Shown here one piece after another: positions 50,968 through 60,216 of a stretch of DNA of 64,000 nt. The notes under the pieces were generated by a model. It was not told the origin of the DNA. It searched no databases and worked only from the letters and a program-made list of their open reading frames with translations. Positions within the stretch are counted from its first letter, which is position 1. Every line of letters begins with the position of its first letter. A program made the position numbers and the translations under genes. This stretch comes from Paenibacillus tundrae (GTDB lineage: Bacteria; Bacillota; Bacilli; Paenibacillales; Paenibacillaceae), in contig NZ_JAUSTI010000014.1 in assembly GCF_030812775.1 (NCBI RefSeq), positions 62,001 through 126,000 of the forward strand, read 5' to 3'.

Positions 50968-53900
50968 TTACTTGACTCGTGCTCTCATCAATACCTGCGC
51001 TGCTTCCGCACGGGTTGTCAGGGCCGAAGAATCAAATGTACCATTGACTCGACCTTTCATCAGACCCGATTGCTGCATGTGAGCTGCTGCCTGGCTTGCC
51101 CAAGTAGGGATGCTGGCTGCATCAGTAAAGGAAGCTTCGGTCGCAGCGTCAGTCAGTATCAGCACACGGCTGACCATAACTGCCATCTCCGCACGTGTTA
51201 TTGAAGCGTTTGGACGGAATTTTCCGTCCGCATGGCCTTGAATCCAACCTAGCGCGCTTGCCTGTACAATAGCATCATGTGCCCATGCTCCGATCTGAGC
51301 CTCATCCGTGAAAGAAGGCATGGTTGAGATAGCAATTTCTAGCTCAGATACCGGCTTCAGCATCCGTACAAGCATTGCTGTAAATTCTGCTCGTGTAACA
51401 TGTGTCCCTGGACGGAAACTTCCATCCGAGTAACCATTTACGATACCGAGTGAAGCCGCTTCACGAATGCTGGCAGATGCCCAGTGACCTTCAATATCGC
51501 TAAAATTGGCTTCTGCAGGGACAGCTATCGTTGCCGGAACTGCCATCACAGCAAAACGTGTAAAGTGATTCACATCTACGCTGATGTTGTTCCCCTCCAA
51601 TTTGCCGTCTTCAATCATTATCCATGGCGTATCCGGCTGTTGCTGGTAAAAGACCGCAAGCTTCTCATTACTTCGAAGTGAAGTTGGGTTAAAGGTTAGT
51701 GTTAATTTCACTGGAATTTTGAAATTGCCCTGCGTGTTTTTGGTGAATTCCACCACCTGACTTACAATGCGCTCATTGCTGGCTAAACCAGTCACCGGTG
51801 TGTCTACCATGATGGCTTTAATTTCTAACGGCTGATCCGACGCACCAGCTGGAACCTGGAGCAGCACTCCTGTGCCTAGCCGAAGCTCGCCAGCCTGCCC
51901 TGCAGGAATGGATACGGTTGCCTGTGTAGAACTTGAATCATTAGAAGGGTTACCGCTTGAGATTGGGCTGGAGTTGGAACCTCCTCCACTTTCGTTGTTT
52001 CCACTATCTCCACTACCGCCACTATTCCCTGTGTTTCCATTGTTTCCGGAGTTACTACCGCCTGGTGGTGGTATAAGCGTCCAACCCGCATATAACGTCA
52101 TATCTGCATTTACAGTGGCTGTTGCAAAATCAAACGGCTGACTGCGTGCGATATCCGAGTACCATCCCGTAAACGTATACCCTGTTCGCACCGGATCGCT
52201 TGGAAGAGGCAACAGGTCACCGTTATTTACTTCAATAGCCTGTATTGTCGTTCCACCATCCGTATTAAAGGTGACGGTTCGCACGGCTATATTCCATTTC
52301 GCATACAACGTCATATCTGCAACTACTGTAGATGTTGCAAAATCGAATGACTGCCCATACTCCGAATCGGTATACCACCCAGCAAACATATAACCTGCAC
52401 GCTCTGGATCGGTTGGACGAGACAACAGGTCACCGTAGGCCGCTGTCTGAGTAGCAATTGCACTGCCACCACCTGTATCAAATGTAATCTGCTGTACTTG
52501 AATCGCCCATTTGGCATACAAAGTTACATTCGACTGGATCGGCTGACTAAAGTCAAACTTAACCGAAAGCTGTGAATCCGCAAACCAACCGGCGAAGACC
52601 TGACCTTCCGTATCCGAAGTTGGCTCATTCATTAAGGTTATCTGATCACCATATCCGATACTCATATCCGGTATATTCGAGCCTCCGGTCGTATCAAAGC
52701 TAACCGTATAGAAAATACGTTCCCAGCCTGCATAGAGCTGAATATGATCCTGAATAGACGATGTCGCAAAATCGAAACGCTGCTGTAAGCTAGCATCACT
52801 ATACCAACCGGCAAAGATATACCCCGTTCGGCTCGGTTGCTGTGGCTCCTGTACTGGATTGCCATAGTCGAGCAATTGCTCGCTCACTGGAGTACCGCCA
52901 TTACTATCAAAGTTGGCTGTGTATTGGTCAGTGCTCCAGCCTGCATATAAGGTAAGTGAGTCAGTAATTATCGTTTGGAAATCAAAGGGCTGCGTATGTG
53001 CCGCATCTGCATACCAATCCGTAAACGTATATCCTGTTCGTACCGGATCTGCCGGTCGAGTAATGAGTGTACCGTACGGTATCGTCTGATCAGGCACATT
53101 AGCATGATCTCCTTGATATACATCGAATGTGACCGTATACGATTGGAGTGTCCAGTTTGCATAAAGTTGTGTATCCACCGTTACTGGCATATTTGCAAAA
53201 TCAAAGCGCTGTGTATGAGCCTCATCTGTATACCAACCGCCAAATGTATAACCCGTTAGCGTTGGAGCAGTTGGCTCACTCATAAGCGTACCGTAGTCGA
53301 TCTGACGATCGGATACCGCTGTACCTCCGTTACTATCAAAGCTGACGGTGTGCTGATTAACGTTCCAGCCTGCAAACAGTTGTGTGTTTGCCGTGATCGC
53401 TGTAGACGCAAAGTCGAAGATCTGTGTTTGTGCTGCGTCTCTATACCAGCTAGTAAATGTGTACCCTGTCCGTGTTGGAGCGGCTGGTGCACTCACTGTG
53501 GAACCATAATCCACCAGAACAGAGCCTACCTCCGTACCGCCTCCACTATTGAAGCTAACTGCGTACTGGTCAATACTCCACCCGGCGTACAGCTGCGTAT
53601 TCCCCGTTATCGCTGTACTAGAAAAATTGAAAAGTTGTGTACGACTAGCATCGGTGTACCAACCTGTAAACGAATAGCCCGTGCGCGTTGGAGCAGTTGG
53701 TTCGCTAAGCGTGGAGCCGTGATTCACCGCGACATCCGCCACGGCCGTACCACCGCTACTGTTAAACCTAACCGTGTATTGGTTAACAATCCACTCGGCG
53801 TATAGCTGCATGTTCTGCGTTATTGCCGTATTTCCAAAGTTGAATGGCTGCGTGCGACCCGCATTTGTGTACCAGCCGTTAAATGTATGACCAGCTCGTG

Positions 53901-55764
53901 TTGGCGCTGTGGGTTCGCTAATGGTCAAACCATGGTTCACCGAAACATCTGCTACGGCTGTTCCACCACTACTGTCAAAGCTGACAATATACCGGCTAAC
54001 ACTCCAGCCTGCATACAACTGTGTATTCGTCGTAATCGCCGTATTCGAAAAATGAAATGGCTGCGTGTGCGCTTCATCGCTATACCAGCCGGTAAATGTA
54101 TACCCGGTTCGTGTCGGAGCGGCCGGCTCAACGGCATGATCACCATAATACACATTTTGCGTGGCCACGCTTGTTCCGCCGCCGCTATCGAATAGAAGCT
54201 GACGTGGTGCATAGTAGCTGAATGTGATCGTTGAACGATTATTAGCCGCGTCATTGACGATCAGCGTATAACTACCTTCCTGACCGACCTGACCTCCGCT
54301 CACAAATGCCGCACCATTCAATGTGGCTGTTCCATCGCTAAAAATAATCGTCGGCGGCACCGTGTAACGCCCACCATTCGTTACTCCACTTACGGTTGGC
54401 GGTGTAAGGTCAATCATAAATTGAACCTGCGTCGAACCGTAACTGTTCGTCGCCAGCAGCGTATAGCTACCTTCCACAGTCACCGCTGTTCCGCTCGTAA
54501 ACGAATGGCCATTCAGAATCGCCGTGCCAGAGGTAAATACGGGATTGACCGTGCGATTGTAAATCCCTCCATCGCTAACACCGGTTACAACAGGTGGTAC
54601 AGGTTGCTCTACCTTGATTTGAACCGTCGAATACCCTGAAGCAAATCCATTCTCATTGTATGTGCGGACTGTAAAGCTATCATTACCGTAATAGGAGTTT
54701 GAAGCCTGATAAATAAAACCCATATTATCTTGACTAACTGTCCCATGCTGCGGCTGAGTGCGTAACGAAACTCCCTTAGCATTAGCACTATCGGGCACAT
54801 TACCCATCAAATCCGAAAAGTTAATACGCAACGTCTGTCCAGTGGCTACGGCATAAATCGTATTTGTTCCTGCGACTGCGGAGGGCCCTCCTCCTCGATC
54901 ACCACGAGAAGGATATAACCCCACACCATCTACAGTGTAATATTGAAAATTGTAAGGATTATTTCTCAAATCTGGGATAGCAAATGTACTCCGTCCATCG
55001 CCACCAAATTTCCATCCTACGAGCGCAAAAAGAGCTTGATAATTCTGTAAGCTTAACGTTCTCCCATCGCTAACACTCCAATTGGTCCGCATTGGAACAA
55101 GAAATGGTATGGTCTGTCCTAGTAAAACTGCACTATTTTGATTATTCCTGATATCCGTTCCGTTCTGACTACCCATCGATCTTGCCGCAACAGCAAAGTG
55201 TAATGGTTGATTTCGTAGCGGTGCACTAATACCGGGCAAAGTGAATTTTTGACCATCCTGTGATCCAAACACATCACTAATAACAGAGTTCAGCTGAGGA
55301 TAACTCAGCGCGTTATATGTGCTCCCATCCAGCTTGAGCCAACCATCAGGCGAAAAAGTATACGGGAAGATACGCACTTCACCTGCATGCGCCATAGCAG
55401 TTCCGCCGTTTTCGCGTGCAGGAAATAATCCTGTAGTAGCTATGTAATAGCCCATTCCGTCAGGTACGGGAAGTGATGTGAGATCCGGTAACGCAAAGTC
55501 AGACTTCCCATCGCCCCCATAACTCGTACCAAGCAAAGAATACAGCGCCTGATTATCTTGAATACTCATCTTTTGTCCCGCAGCAAACTCCCAACCGCGC
55601 GGCACAAAGCTGTAGGGAAGTAGTTGTATCTCTCCTAGATAATTTTCATACCACTCTTCCGCGTGCGCTGACCGTGTTGTTCCTAATCCTGCCGATAATG
55701 CAGTAAACACTAGCACAAAGACCAGCGTGATCTTCCAAAATGCACGACAGGTATACTGAATCAC
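50968..55764 (-). CDS. SLH surface protein with tail-collar domains and InlB-type repeats
   Basis: A 1598-residue exported protein. A signal peptide (about 1-35) precedes three phage tail-collar-like domains. Each has a PxGW-like element, a short QALYSLLG or QALFALVG helix, a YGGDGKSDFALPDL-like loop and a terminal RENGG or RGDRGG. Ig/cadherin-like segments follow. Ten InlB-B/Listeria-Bacteroides repeats of about 70 residues come next (FDSxGGT..V, PTRTGYTFTGWYxD, FDFxxTxI..TQLYAGW). A Gly/Asn/Ser linker, a ZU5-like domain and three SLH repeats close the protein. It should sit on the wall; adhesion is the likely role. A terminator follows. Confidence 0.92.
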   Translation of the reverse strand: MIQYTCRAFWKITLVFVLVFTALSAGLGTTRSAHAEEWYENYLGEIQLLPYSFVPRGWEFAAGQKMSIQDNQALYSLLGTSYGGDGKSDFALPDLTSLPVPDGMGYYIATTGLFPARENGGTAMAHAGEVRIFPYTFSPDGWLKLDGSTYNALSYPQLNSVISDVFGSQDGQKFTLPGISAPLRNQPLHFAVAARSMGSQNGTDIRNNQNSAVLLGQTIPFLVPMRTNWSVSDGRTLSLQNYQALFALVGWKFGGDGRSTFAIPDLRNNPYNFQYYTVDGVGLYPSRGDRGGGPSAVAGTNTIYAVATGQTLRINFSDLMGNVPDSANAKGVSLRTQPQHGTVSQDNMGFIYQASNSYYGNDSFTVRTYNENGFASGYSTVQIKVEQPVPPVVTGVSDGGIYNRTVNPVFTSGTAILNGHSFTSGTAVTVEGSYTLLATNSYGSTQVQFMIDLTPPTVSGVTNGGRYTVPPTIIFSDGTATLNGAAFVSGGQVGQEGSYTLIVNDAANNRSTITFSYYAPRQLLFDSGGGTSVATQNVYYGDHAVEPAAPTRTGYTFTGWYSDEAHTQPFHFSNTAITTNTQLYAGWSVSRYIVSFDSSGGTAVADVSVNHGLTISEPTAPTRAGHTFNGWYTNAGRTQPFNFGNTAITQNMQLYAEWIVNQYTVRFNSSGGTAVADVAVNHGSTLSEPTAPTRTGYSFTGWYTDASRTQLFNFSSTAITGNTQLYAGWSIDQYAVSFNSGGGTEVGSVLVDYGSTVSAPAAPTRTGYTFTSWYRDAAQTQIFDFASTAITANTQLFAGWNVNQHTVSFDSNGGTAVSDRQIDYGTLMSEPTAPTLTGYTFGGWYTDEAHTQRFDFANMPVTVDTQLYANWTLQSYTVTFDVYQGDHANVPDQTIPYGTLITRPADPVRTGYTFTDWYADAAHTQPFDFQTIITDSLTLYAGWSTDQYTANFDSNGGTPVSEQLLDYGNPVQEPQQPSRTGYIFAGWYSDASLQQRFDFATSSIQDHIQLYAGWERIFYTVSFDTTGGSNIPDMSIGYGDQITLMNEPTSDTEGQVFAGWFADSQLSVKFDFSQPIQSNVTLYAKWAIQVQQITFDTGGGSAIATQTAAYGDLLSRPTDPERAGYMFAGWYTDSEYGQSFDFATSTVVADMTLYAKWNIAVRTVTFNTDGGTTIQAIEVNNGDLLPLPSDPVRTGYTFTGWYSDIARSQPFDFATATVNADMTLYAGWTLIPPPGGSNSGNNGNTGNSGGSGDSGNNESGGGSNSSPISSGNPSNDSSSTQATVSIPAGQAGELRLGTGVLLQVPAGASDQPLEIKAIMVDTPVTGLASNERIVSQVVEFTKNTQGNFKIPVKLTLTFNPTSLRSNEKLAVFYQQQPDTPWIMIEDGKLEGNNISVDVNHFTRFAVMAVPATIAVPAEANFSDIEGHWASASIREAASLGIVNGYSDGSFRPGTHVTRAEFTAMLVRMLKPVSELEIAISTMPSFTDEAQIGAWAHDAIVQASALGWIQGHADGKFRPNASITRAEMAVMVSRVLILTDAATEASFTDAASIPTWASQAAAHMQQSGLMKGRVNGTFDSSALTTRAEAAQVLMRARVK
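52075..54197 (-). repeat. ten tandem InlB-type coding repeats
   Basis: Ten in-frame units of about 210 bp encoding the FDSxGG...GYTFTGWY...LYAGW repeat. Adjacent units near 53200-54200 are the most alike, suggesting recent expansion. Confidence 0.8.
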
Positions 55765-56201
55765 TCCAAAGTCTCCCCCTTTATTCTTTTTGATATTTCC
55801 TCATGCTAAGTACAGTTCTGCCAAGCCGTAAAATGAGGTTTGTACTCTGATGTCTAATGATCTGAAGCAAAGGCGGCTGGTCTACTTCTGCTAGGTCTTG
55901 AAGAACTTGCATTTTTAGAACAGCTTACAATCCCCGTCAGCATGCGATTTTTCCGTAGCGTATAACATGATTACGCTTAGTTTACTTTATAGATCAGGAA
56001 AATAATATAGCAAATCGTTAGCTATCCAGACTTTATTTTTTTGCACATTTTTACATTTGCAATGATATTAATCACAATTACAACTCTCATTTTCCAGTAC
56101 GTTACAACGCAAGTTGCTCATATCCAGCTGCATACACTTGCTCACCTGTAGAATCCCATATTATGATGGTATAAAGTCCAACAGAACAAAGGAGTATCTC
56201 T
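55765..56201. other. intergenic, divergent promoter region
   Basis: A 437-bp AT-rich gap between the minus-strand SLH gene and a + strand small gene. No hairpin terminator or frame was recognised. It should carry promoters for both. Confidence 0.4.
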
Positions 56202-56414
56202 ATGTCTACGCAGCGCCGTCTCGAAACTGACGCCGATTTCCAGGAAGCCATGACCTCAAAACATAAAATTCGGGTATTCAAAGATAACCACCAAATTGAC
56301 TCTGGAGGTGTTATCATCCGATTTGACGAGAAGACGGTCGTTGTTCAGTCCAGTGTCAGTGAACTGGCCTATCACTCACGTACCGAATGTGAGTTGTTCG
56401 AAATTCGCAAATAG
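56202..56414 (+). CDS. hypothetical 70-residue protein
   Basis: A small soluble protein with a mixed alpha/beta pattern: a helical start (RRLETDADFQEAMTSKHKIRVF), a turn DNHQIDSGG, then beta strands VIIRFDEKTVVVQSS. The ATG is seven bases after AAGGAG and a strong terminator follows. The coding signal is good, but the family is not recognised. Confidence 0.7.
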   Translation: MSTQRRLETDADFQEAMTSKHKIRVFKDNHQIDSGGVIIRFDEKTVVVQSSVSELAYHSRTECELFEIRK

Positions 56415-56474
56415 TCCTATATAATTAGCTACATTCAATACGTTATATATTTTAATATTTCAAAGCTATAACAT

Positions 56475-56524
56475 CAAAAAAAGGTTCCATGCAGTCAACC
56501 CATTGACTGCTGGAACCTTTTTGC
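56475..56524. terminator. bidirectional terminator
   Basis: GGTTCCA-TG-CAGTCAA and TTGACTG-C-TGGAACC arms with A-run and T-run flanks, between converging genes. Confidence 0.88.
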
Positions 56525-56596
56525 TAATTTATCATCTTGTTGTATGCTTCGTTTCATAAGTCTGGATCGACCCAGCCTGTTCTTACCTGTTCCGAG

Positions 56597-57382
56597 TTAT
56601 ATGCCGTCTCCAAACTGCCAGCAATTCAAACTTAACGTGCCGCAGGCATACGATTGAAATAATCGCTTCGCTGTGCGAGACATATCTGCTGTGCCCATTG
56701 CGTAGAACAATGGCGCTAGATGTTCCATGCCATAGGACGGAACGGCCGTCCGCGCATGAGGAGCCTTTTTTTCATACAAAAACAATTCTCTGGTATTCCA
56801 CTGCTCTAGACGCTCCCCAAGCCAGTCATCGAACTCTAAGGCCCAGTCTTGTGGCTCATCATCCTGTGCCAGCATTCTCAGATTATGAACCGTTCCACCA
56901 CTACCGATGATCAGCACGTTATCATGCCTGAGCTGCTCCAGCATACGTCCAATATCATACTGCTCTTGTGGAGAACGCAGCGAGTCTACCGATAAGGCAA
57001 TAACCGGAATGTTGGCTTCGGGGTACATATGCAGCAGCGGCACCCATACGCCGTGATCCAGTCCGCGTCCTCGAACAGGTCGATGAGGCAAGTTGCTACG
57101 TGAGAATAACGCACAAATCTCGCTCGCAACATCGGTTTGCCCAGCTGCAGGGTAATGTATGTCATACATGGCTGGAGCGTATCCGTAAAAATCATGCAGG
57201 GTCTGATGAGACTCATCCATCGTCACCGAAGGCTCGGGACAGTCCCAGTGTGCAGTAAATACAACGATGGCCTTTGGAGCCGGCAGCTTGTCTCCAAGCT
57301 CGTTCAAAAATTGAGTGTAGTCACTGCTCTCCACCGCCAGAGTGGGAGAACCATGCGCAATGAATAGTGCGGGTAATGTCAT
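56597..57382 (-). CDS. DODA-type extradiol dioxygenase (YgiD-like)
   Basis: A 261-residue non-heme enzyme of the class III extradiol/4,5-DOPA dioxygenase family. Metal ligands are expected in IAHGSP (His near 10), FTAHWDCPEP (His near 45), and GGTVHNL (His near 165). GLDHGVWVPLLHMYP is the usual His-rich block. It may open catechol-type rings; the physiological substrate is unknown. I chose the ATG at 57382, nine bases after GGAGG. The alpha/beta hydrolase gene starts upstream in the same direction (gap about 92 bp), so they may share a transcript. Confidence 0.9.
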   Translation of the reverse strand: MTLPALFIAHGSPTLAVESSDYTQFLNELGDKLPAPKAIVVFTAHWDCPEPSVTMDESHQTLHDFYGYAPAMYDIHYPAAGQTDVASEICALFSRSNLPHRPVRGRGLDHGVWVPLLHMYPEANIPVIALSVDSLRSPQEQYDIGRMLEQLRHDNVLIIGSGGTVHNLRMLAQDDEPQDWALEFDDWLGERLEQWNTRELFLYEKKAPHARTAVPSYGMEHLAPLFYAMGTADMSRTAKRLFQSYACGTLSLNCWQFGDGI

Positions 57383-57474
57383 TGCTGCCAACCTCCAGAC
57401 ACGGATAGGATGTTTACCTCTCTATTTTACCCCGAAGGAGGCGCTTTTCCAAGTTACTCCCCGTGACTTTTGAC

Positions 57475-58305
57475 TTAGATCATCCAGTGCTGCCAATCCT
57501 GTTCGATCTTCTGACGCTCACCCAGCCACTCTCTTGTCCGGGTAATCAGTTGTTCCCGCTCCTTACCTGAAGAGAAAGTGTGGTCTCCCTGGAAGATAAT
57601 CTCCTTATCGCAGCGACCTTCCTGGCGCATCCAGAATACCTTTTGATATAAGAATGCGTAGTCAACTGGAATGATCTCATCTGACGTTCCATGAACGACT
57701 AACACATCGCCGCCAAATTTGACAGCCTCTTGAAATGGTTGATGCTCTGCCAGTGACTCGAAGAATTTCGGTGTGAATTTATATCCTAGGTAGTCAGCCG
57801 CACCGTGCTTCACACCTTCATCGTACACTTCCCGTCCAGTGATCTTCACAATATCATTGAATGGATAACCTACCGAAGACCACATCACAAGATTCTTAAC
57901 GCGTTTATCACGAACAGCTGTCAGCAGCGCCACTGCACCACCTAAACTATGACCAATCAAAGTCACTCGGGTTGGGTCTACATCACTGCAATTCACAGCA
58001 TAGTCCAGTACAGAGCGAGTTTGAGCAATCATAGACTCCAGTCCTTCAGCCCCATACTCGCCACTGCTCTCCCCGCAGCCAACATAATCGAAGCGCAGCA
58101 CCAGATACCCATCCTCAGCCAGCTCACGAGCAGTTTTGACAAAAAGACGATCCACCCCGATCCGACTACCCACGAAACCATGGCAGATGACAGCCAGAGG
58201 AACCCGCTGTTGGTGATTGGCCTCCTTAATGTCCTTAACCACTGGATAATGTATCGTGGCTGTTAATTCTTCCTCTCCATGGCGAATGCTGATCTGACGC
58301 TCCAT
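57475..58305 (-). CDS. alpha/beta hydrolase
   Basis: A 276-residue serine hydrolase fold. The nucleophile elbow is LIGHSLGGAVAL (Ser about 119). VICHGFVGSRIGVDRLF forms the oxyanion region. VHGTSDEIIPVDYA supplies the Asp and FQGDHTFSSGKE the His. The layout is like acyl esterases or cinnamoyl-ester hydrolase-like proteins. Substrate unknown. A same-strand dioxygenase gene follows. Confidence 0.9.
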   Translation of the reverse strand: MERQISIRHGEEELTATIHYPVVKDIKEANHQQRVPLAVICHGFVGSRIGVDRLFVKTARELAEDGYLVLRFDYVGCGESSGEYGAEGLESMIAQTRSVLDYAVNCSDVDPTRVTLIGHSLGGAVALLTAVRDKRVKNLVMWSSVGYPFNDIVKITGREVYDEGVKHGAADYLGYKFTPKFFESLAEHQPFQEAVKFGGDVLVVHGTSDEIIPVDYAFLYQKVFWMRQEGRCDKEIIFQGDHTFSSGKEREQLITRTREWLGERQKIEQDWQHWMI

Positions 58306-58618
58306 GCCGATTTCCCCTTTCCGTTCCCTGACTATATATGTTCTCTTTTTAATTATATATAAATCCGATAAGTTTAGTGTGTATTAAAGTTGTAATAGTA
58401 TATTATCATCTCAGAACCTCCACGTCAACCTGAGCCCAGTCCTCTTTTCATTGGAAAGTATAGCGCCTACAACGGCCACTCTTTATTGTTATTTTATCGA
58501 CATGCACGCCGCAAATGTACACATACAAAAGAGGCTCCAACCAGGCAACCGATTTGCCTGAGATGGAACCCCCTGGAGTCACACGGATCTAAATGAAGCT
58601 CATTCATCTATGCTGCGT
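58306..58618. other. intergenic, hydrolase promoter and terminator
   Basis: Holds the promoter of the hydrolase gene and the terminator at 58526-58570. Nothing else was recognised. Confidence 0.4.
58526..58570 (-). terminator. terminator after the small acidic protein
   Basis: GGTTCCA...AGGCAA and TTGCCT...TGGAGCC stem on the minus strand, followed by TCTTTTG. Confidence 0.8.
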
Positions 58619-58855
58619 TTACTCGTAACTTCGCCGGAACATGGCATGTGTCTCCGTCTGTCCCTGCCACTCGTGCTCACGTGCAAAATTAGAACTCTCC
58701 CAGAAGCTTCCCTCTTGCTCATTTCCTTCTGTAAGTTCATCTGACACCTCAGTATCCTCCGTTAGTTGCTCCAAAGGAACAACCTCATCCATCACACCGC
58801 GGGAATTACTGTTCATCAGTAGTTTTCGCGTTAGATCATTGTTGGACTGATTCAT
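58619..58855 (-). CDS. hypothetical acidic small protein
   Basis: A 78-residue, highly polar, probably disordered protein rich in Glu, Asn, Ser and Thr (LEQLTEDTEVSDELTEGNEQ). It has no membrane segment. The ATG at 58855 is ten bases after GGGAG; a GTG three codons upstream is too close to that SD. It has its own terminator. Not recognised. Small acidic Asn-rich proteins of this kind are common in spore formers, which is only a hint. Confidence 0.55.
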   Translation of the reverse strand: MNQSNNDLTRKLLMNSNSRGVMDEVVPLEQLTEDTEVSDELTEGNEQEGSFWESSNFAREHEWQGQTETHAMFRRSYE

Positions 58856-59067
58856 CGTATTCACACTCCCATTCTTAGGTTTTCGTTTGGAAATGCTACT
58901 ATTGTGGTGGAATCAGGCTTCCTTTATTCACAATTCACACAATCGCAATAATATGAGACGAGAGATCAGACATGCATACGCATAGCAATACTGAACCATG
59001 GGGAAAATAACAAAAATGGCTACATCTCACACCTCCCTCGTGCCTTCTGGCGAAAGGATTGAATGTT

Positions 59068-59187
59068 ATGGAACAGTGTATAGAATGGATCCGTGCTCAC
59101 GGTAAGCTGGTGTTATTATGCACCTGTGTTATTCTCGCCTGCATTTGGATATGGAAGAACCATGAACAGCTATTTTATAAGGAATGA
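59068..59187 (+). CDS. 39-residue single-pass membrane peptide
   Basis: ATG at 59068 is nine bases after AAAGGA. The frame reads MEQCIEWIRAHGKLVLLCTC, then VILACIWIWKNHEQLFYKE and TGA. The middle (about 13-29) is a membrane helix with three Cys in the hydrophobic stretch. It has a good SD and one hydrophobic span, as in many real small membrane proteins, but no family is recognised. Confidence 0.5.
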   Translation: MEQCIEWIRAHGKLVLLCTCVILACIWIWKNHEQLFYKE

Positions 59188-59189
59188 CT

Positions 59190-59218
59190 TTGCGAAAAGA
59201 CAGCCCTTCCCGTATACT
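59190..59218 (+). promoter_or_regulatory. sigma-A promoter
   Basis: TTGCGA (59190-59195), 17-bp spacer, TATACT (59213-59218). It drives the membrane-protein gene at 59283 and starts directly after the small peptide gene. Confidence 0.7.
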
Positions 59219-59282
59219 AAAATACCGTTAGGGTTTCCACTTCAGTGGGAACGGAAATGGGTTTAGACAGGGGGAGCAAGCA

Positions 59283-60035
59283 TTGGGGATTTCCTATAAG
59301 AAGCTAAGAGAAATACAGAATCGGCAAATGACCGAATTGAGTCGAATGACACCGGATAACGTGAAATTGTTTAACCAGATCAGTACCATTGCGAGAAGCA
59401 CTACTGCAGATGAGAAAACACAGGAAGAATGGATTTTGTCTGCGGGAAAAGAGATCGTTCAGGCTCAACAAGATGGACGCTCTGCCCATGAGCTATATGG
59501 AAGTGATTTAGAGGCGGCTGTACATACCGGACTTGGTCTGGATGAGGAAGAAGATAACGCAACCTCCGAGCAGCCAAAGAGCCTTGAAACGAATAGCACA
59601 CAACCACAGCAACAGAAACAACCACGCACGCCGAAATGGTATGCGATGATTGCTTGGGCATCTGTGTCCTTTATCCTGCTGATTCAAGGCGGAGCTGGTT
59701 TAATTATTGGTTGGACAGATGGTGATATAGAGCCGTTTAGTCATATTAGTCTTTTCTCGATCATCGTGGCAGCGGTAGGTGGTATTGCCCTTGTAGAGAT
59801 GCTACGCCGTCTAGCTGAGCGACCAGATGATCAAGGTGCGGATCGAAATGCTGTACCGAAAATCAATTTACGTGGGATCGTTATCTACCTTGCTGTCGTT
59901 GTGCTTGTCTTGTTTGTGGGATACCCACTCCGTGATAGCTTGCCCGTATTTAATCTCGCACCGTGGGTTAGTCTAGTGATTGGTATCGTTGGTCTGGCGT
60001 TGTTGCGCCCTCTCTTTGGTCAAAAGAAGGGGTAA
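59283..60035 (+). CDS. membrane protein, DUF1129-like
   Basis: A 250-residue protein. Its cytoplasmic N-terminal half is helical (LREIQNRQMTELSRM and QQDGRSAHELYGSDLEAAV) with a Gln-rich linker. Four membrane helices follow (about 120-140, 155-172, 196-214, 225-242). The HELYGxDL motif and the overall layout resemble DUF1129-type proteins; the assignment is tentative. The start is TTG, six bases after GGGGGAG. It has a good promoter and terminator. Confidence 0.75.
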   Translation: MGISYKKLREIQNRQMTELSRMTPDNVKLFNQISTIARSTTADEKTQEEWILSAGKEIVQAQQDGRSAHELYGSDLEAAVHTGLGLDEEEDNATSEQPKSLETNSTQPQQQKQPRTPKWYAMIAWASVSFILLIQGGAGLIIGWTDGDIEPFSHISLFSIIVAAVGGIALVEMLRRLAERPDDQGADRNAVPKINLRGIVIYLAVVVLVLFVGYPLRDSLPVFNLAPWVSLVIGIVGLALLRPLFGQKKG

Positions 60036-60086
60036 GCCACAAATGTAAACCGGATACCGGAAGGTATTGTAATGGTAGTCCAGATA

Positions 60087-60114
60087 AGAAAAGGAGCCGT
60101 AATGGCTCCTTTTT
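60087..60114 (+). terminator. rho-independent terminator
   Basis: GGAGCC-GTAAT-GGCTCC followed by TTTTT. The A-rich left side may also serve the converging minus-strand AraC gene. Confidence 0.82.
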
Positions 60115-60216
60115 GGTTTATCTATTTTGGATCGTCACCCGTAATGAGATAAAAGGACGAATGATACCTTTTTAACCTTAACAGGCTAAATTGTTTACGA
60201 GGTTTATCTCACGCCT

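Noticed and set aside
56061..56076. AATGA-TATTAA-TCACA as a further FNR/CRP site
   Set aside because: Two mismatches in one half-site and no promoter at the right spacing for either flanking gene.
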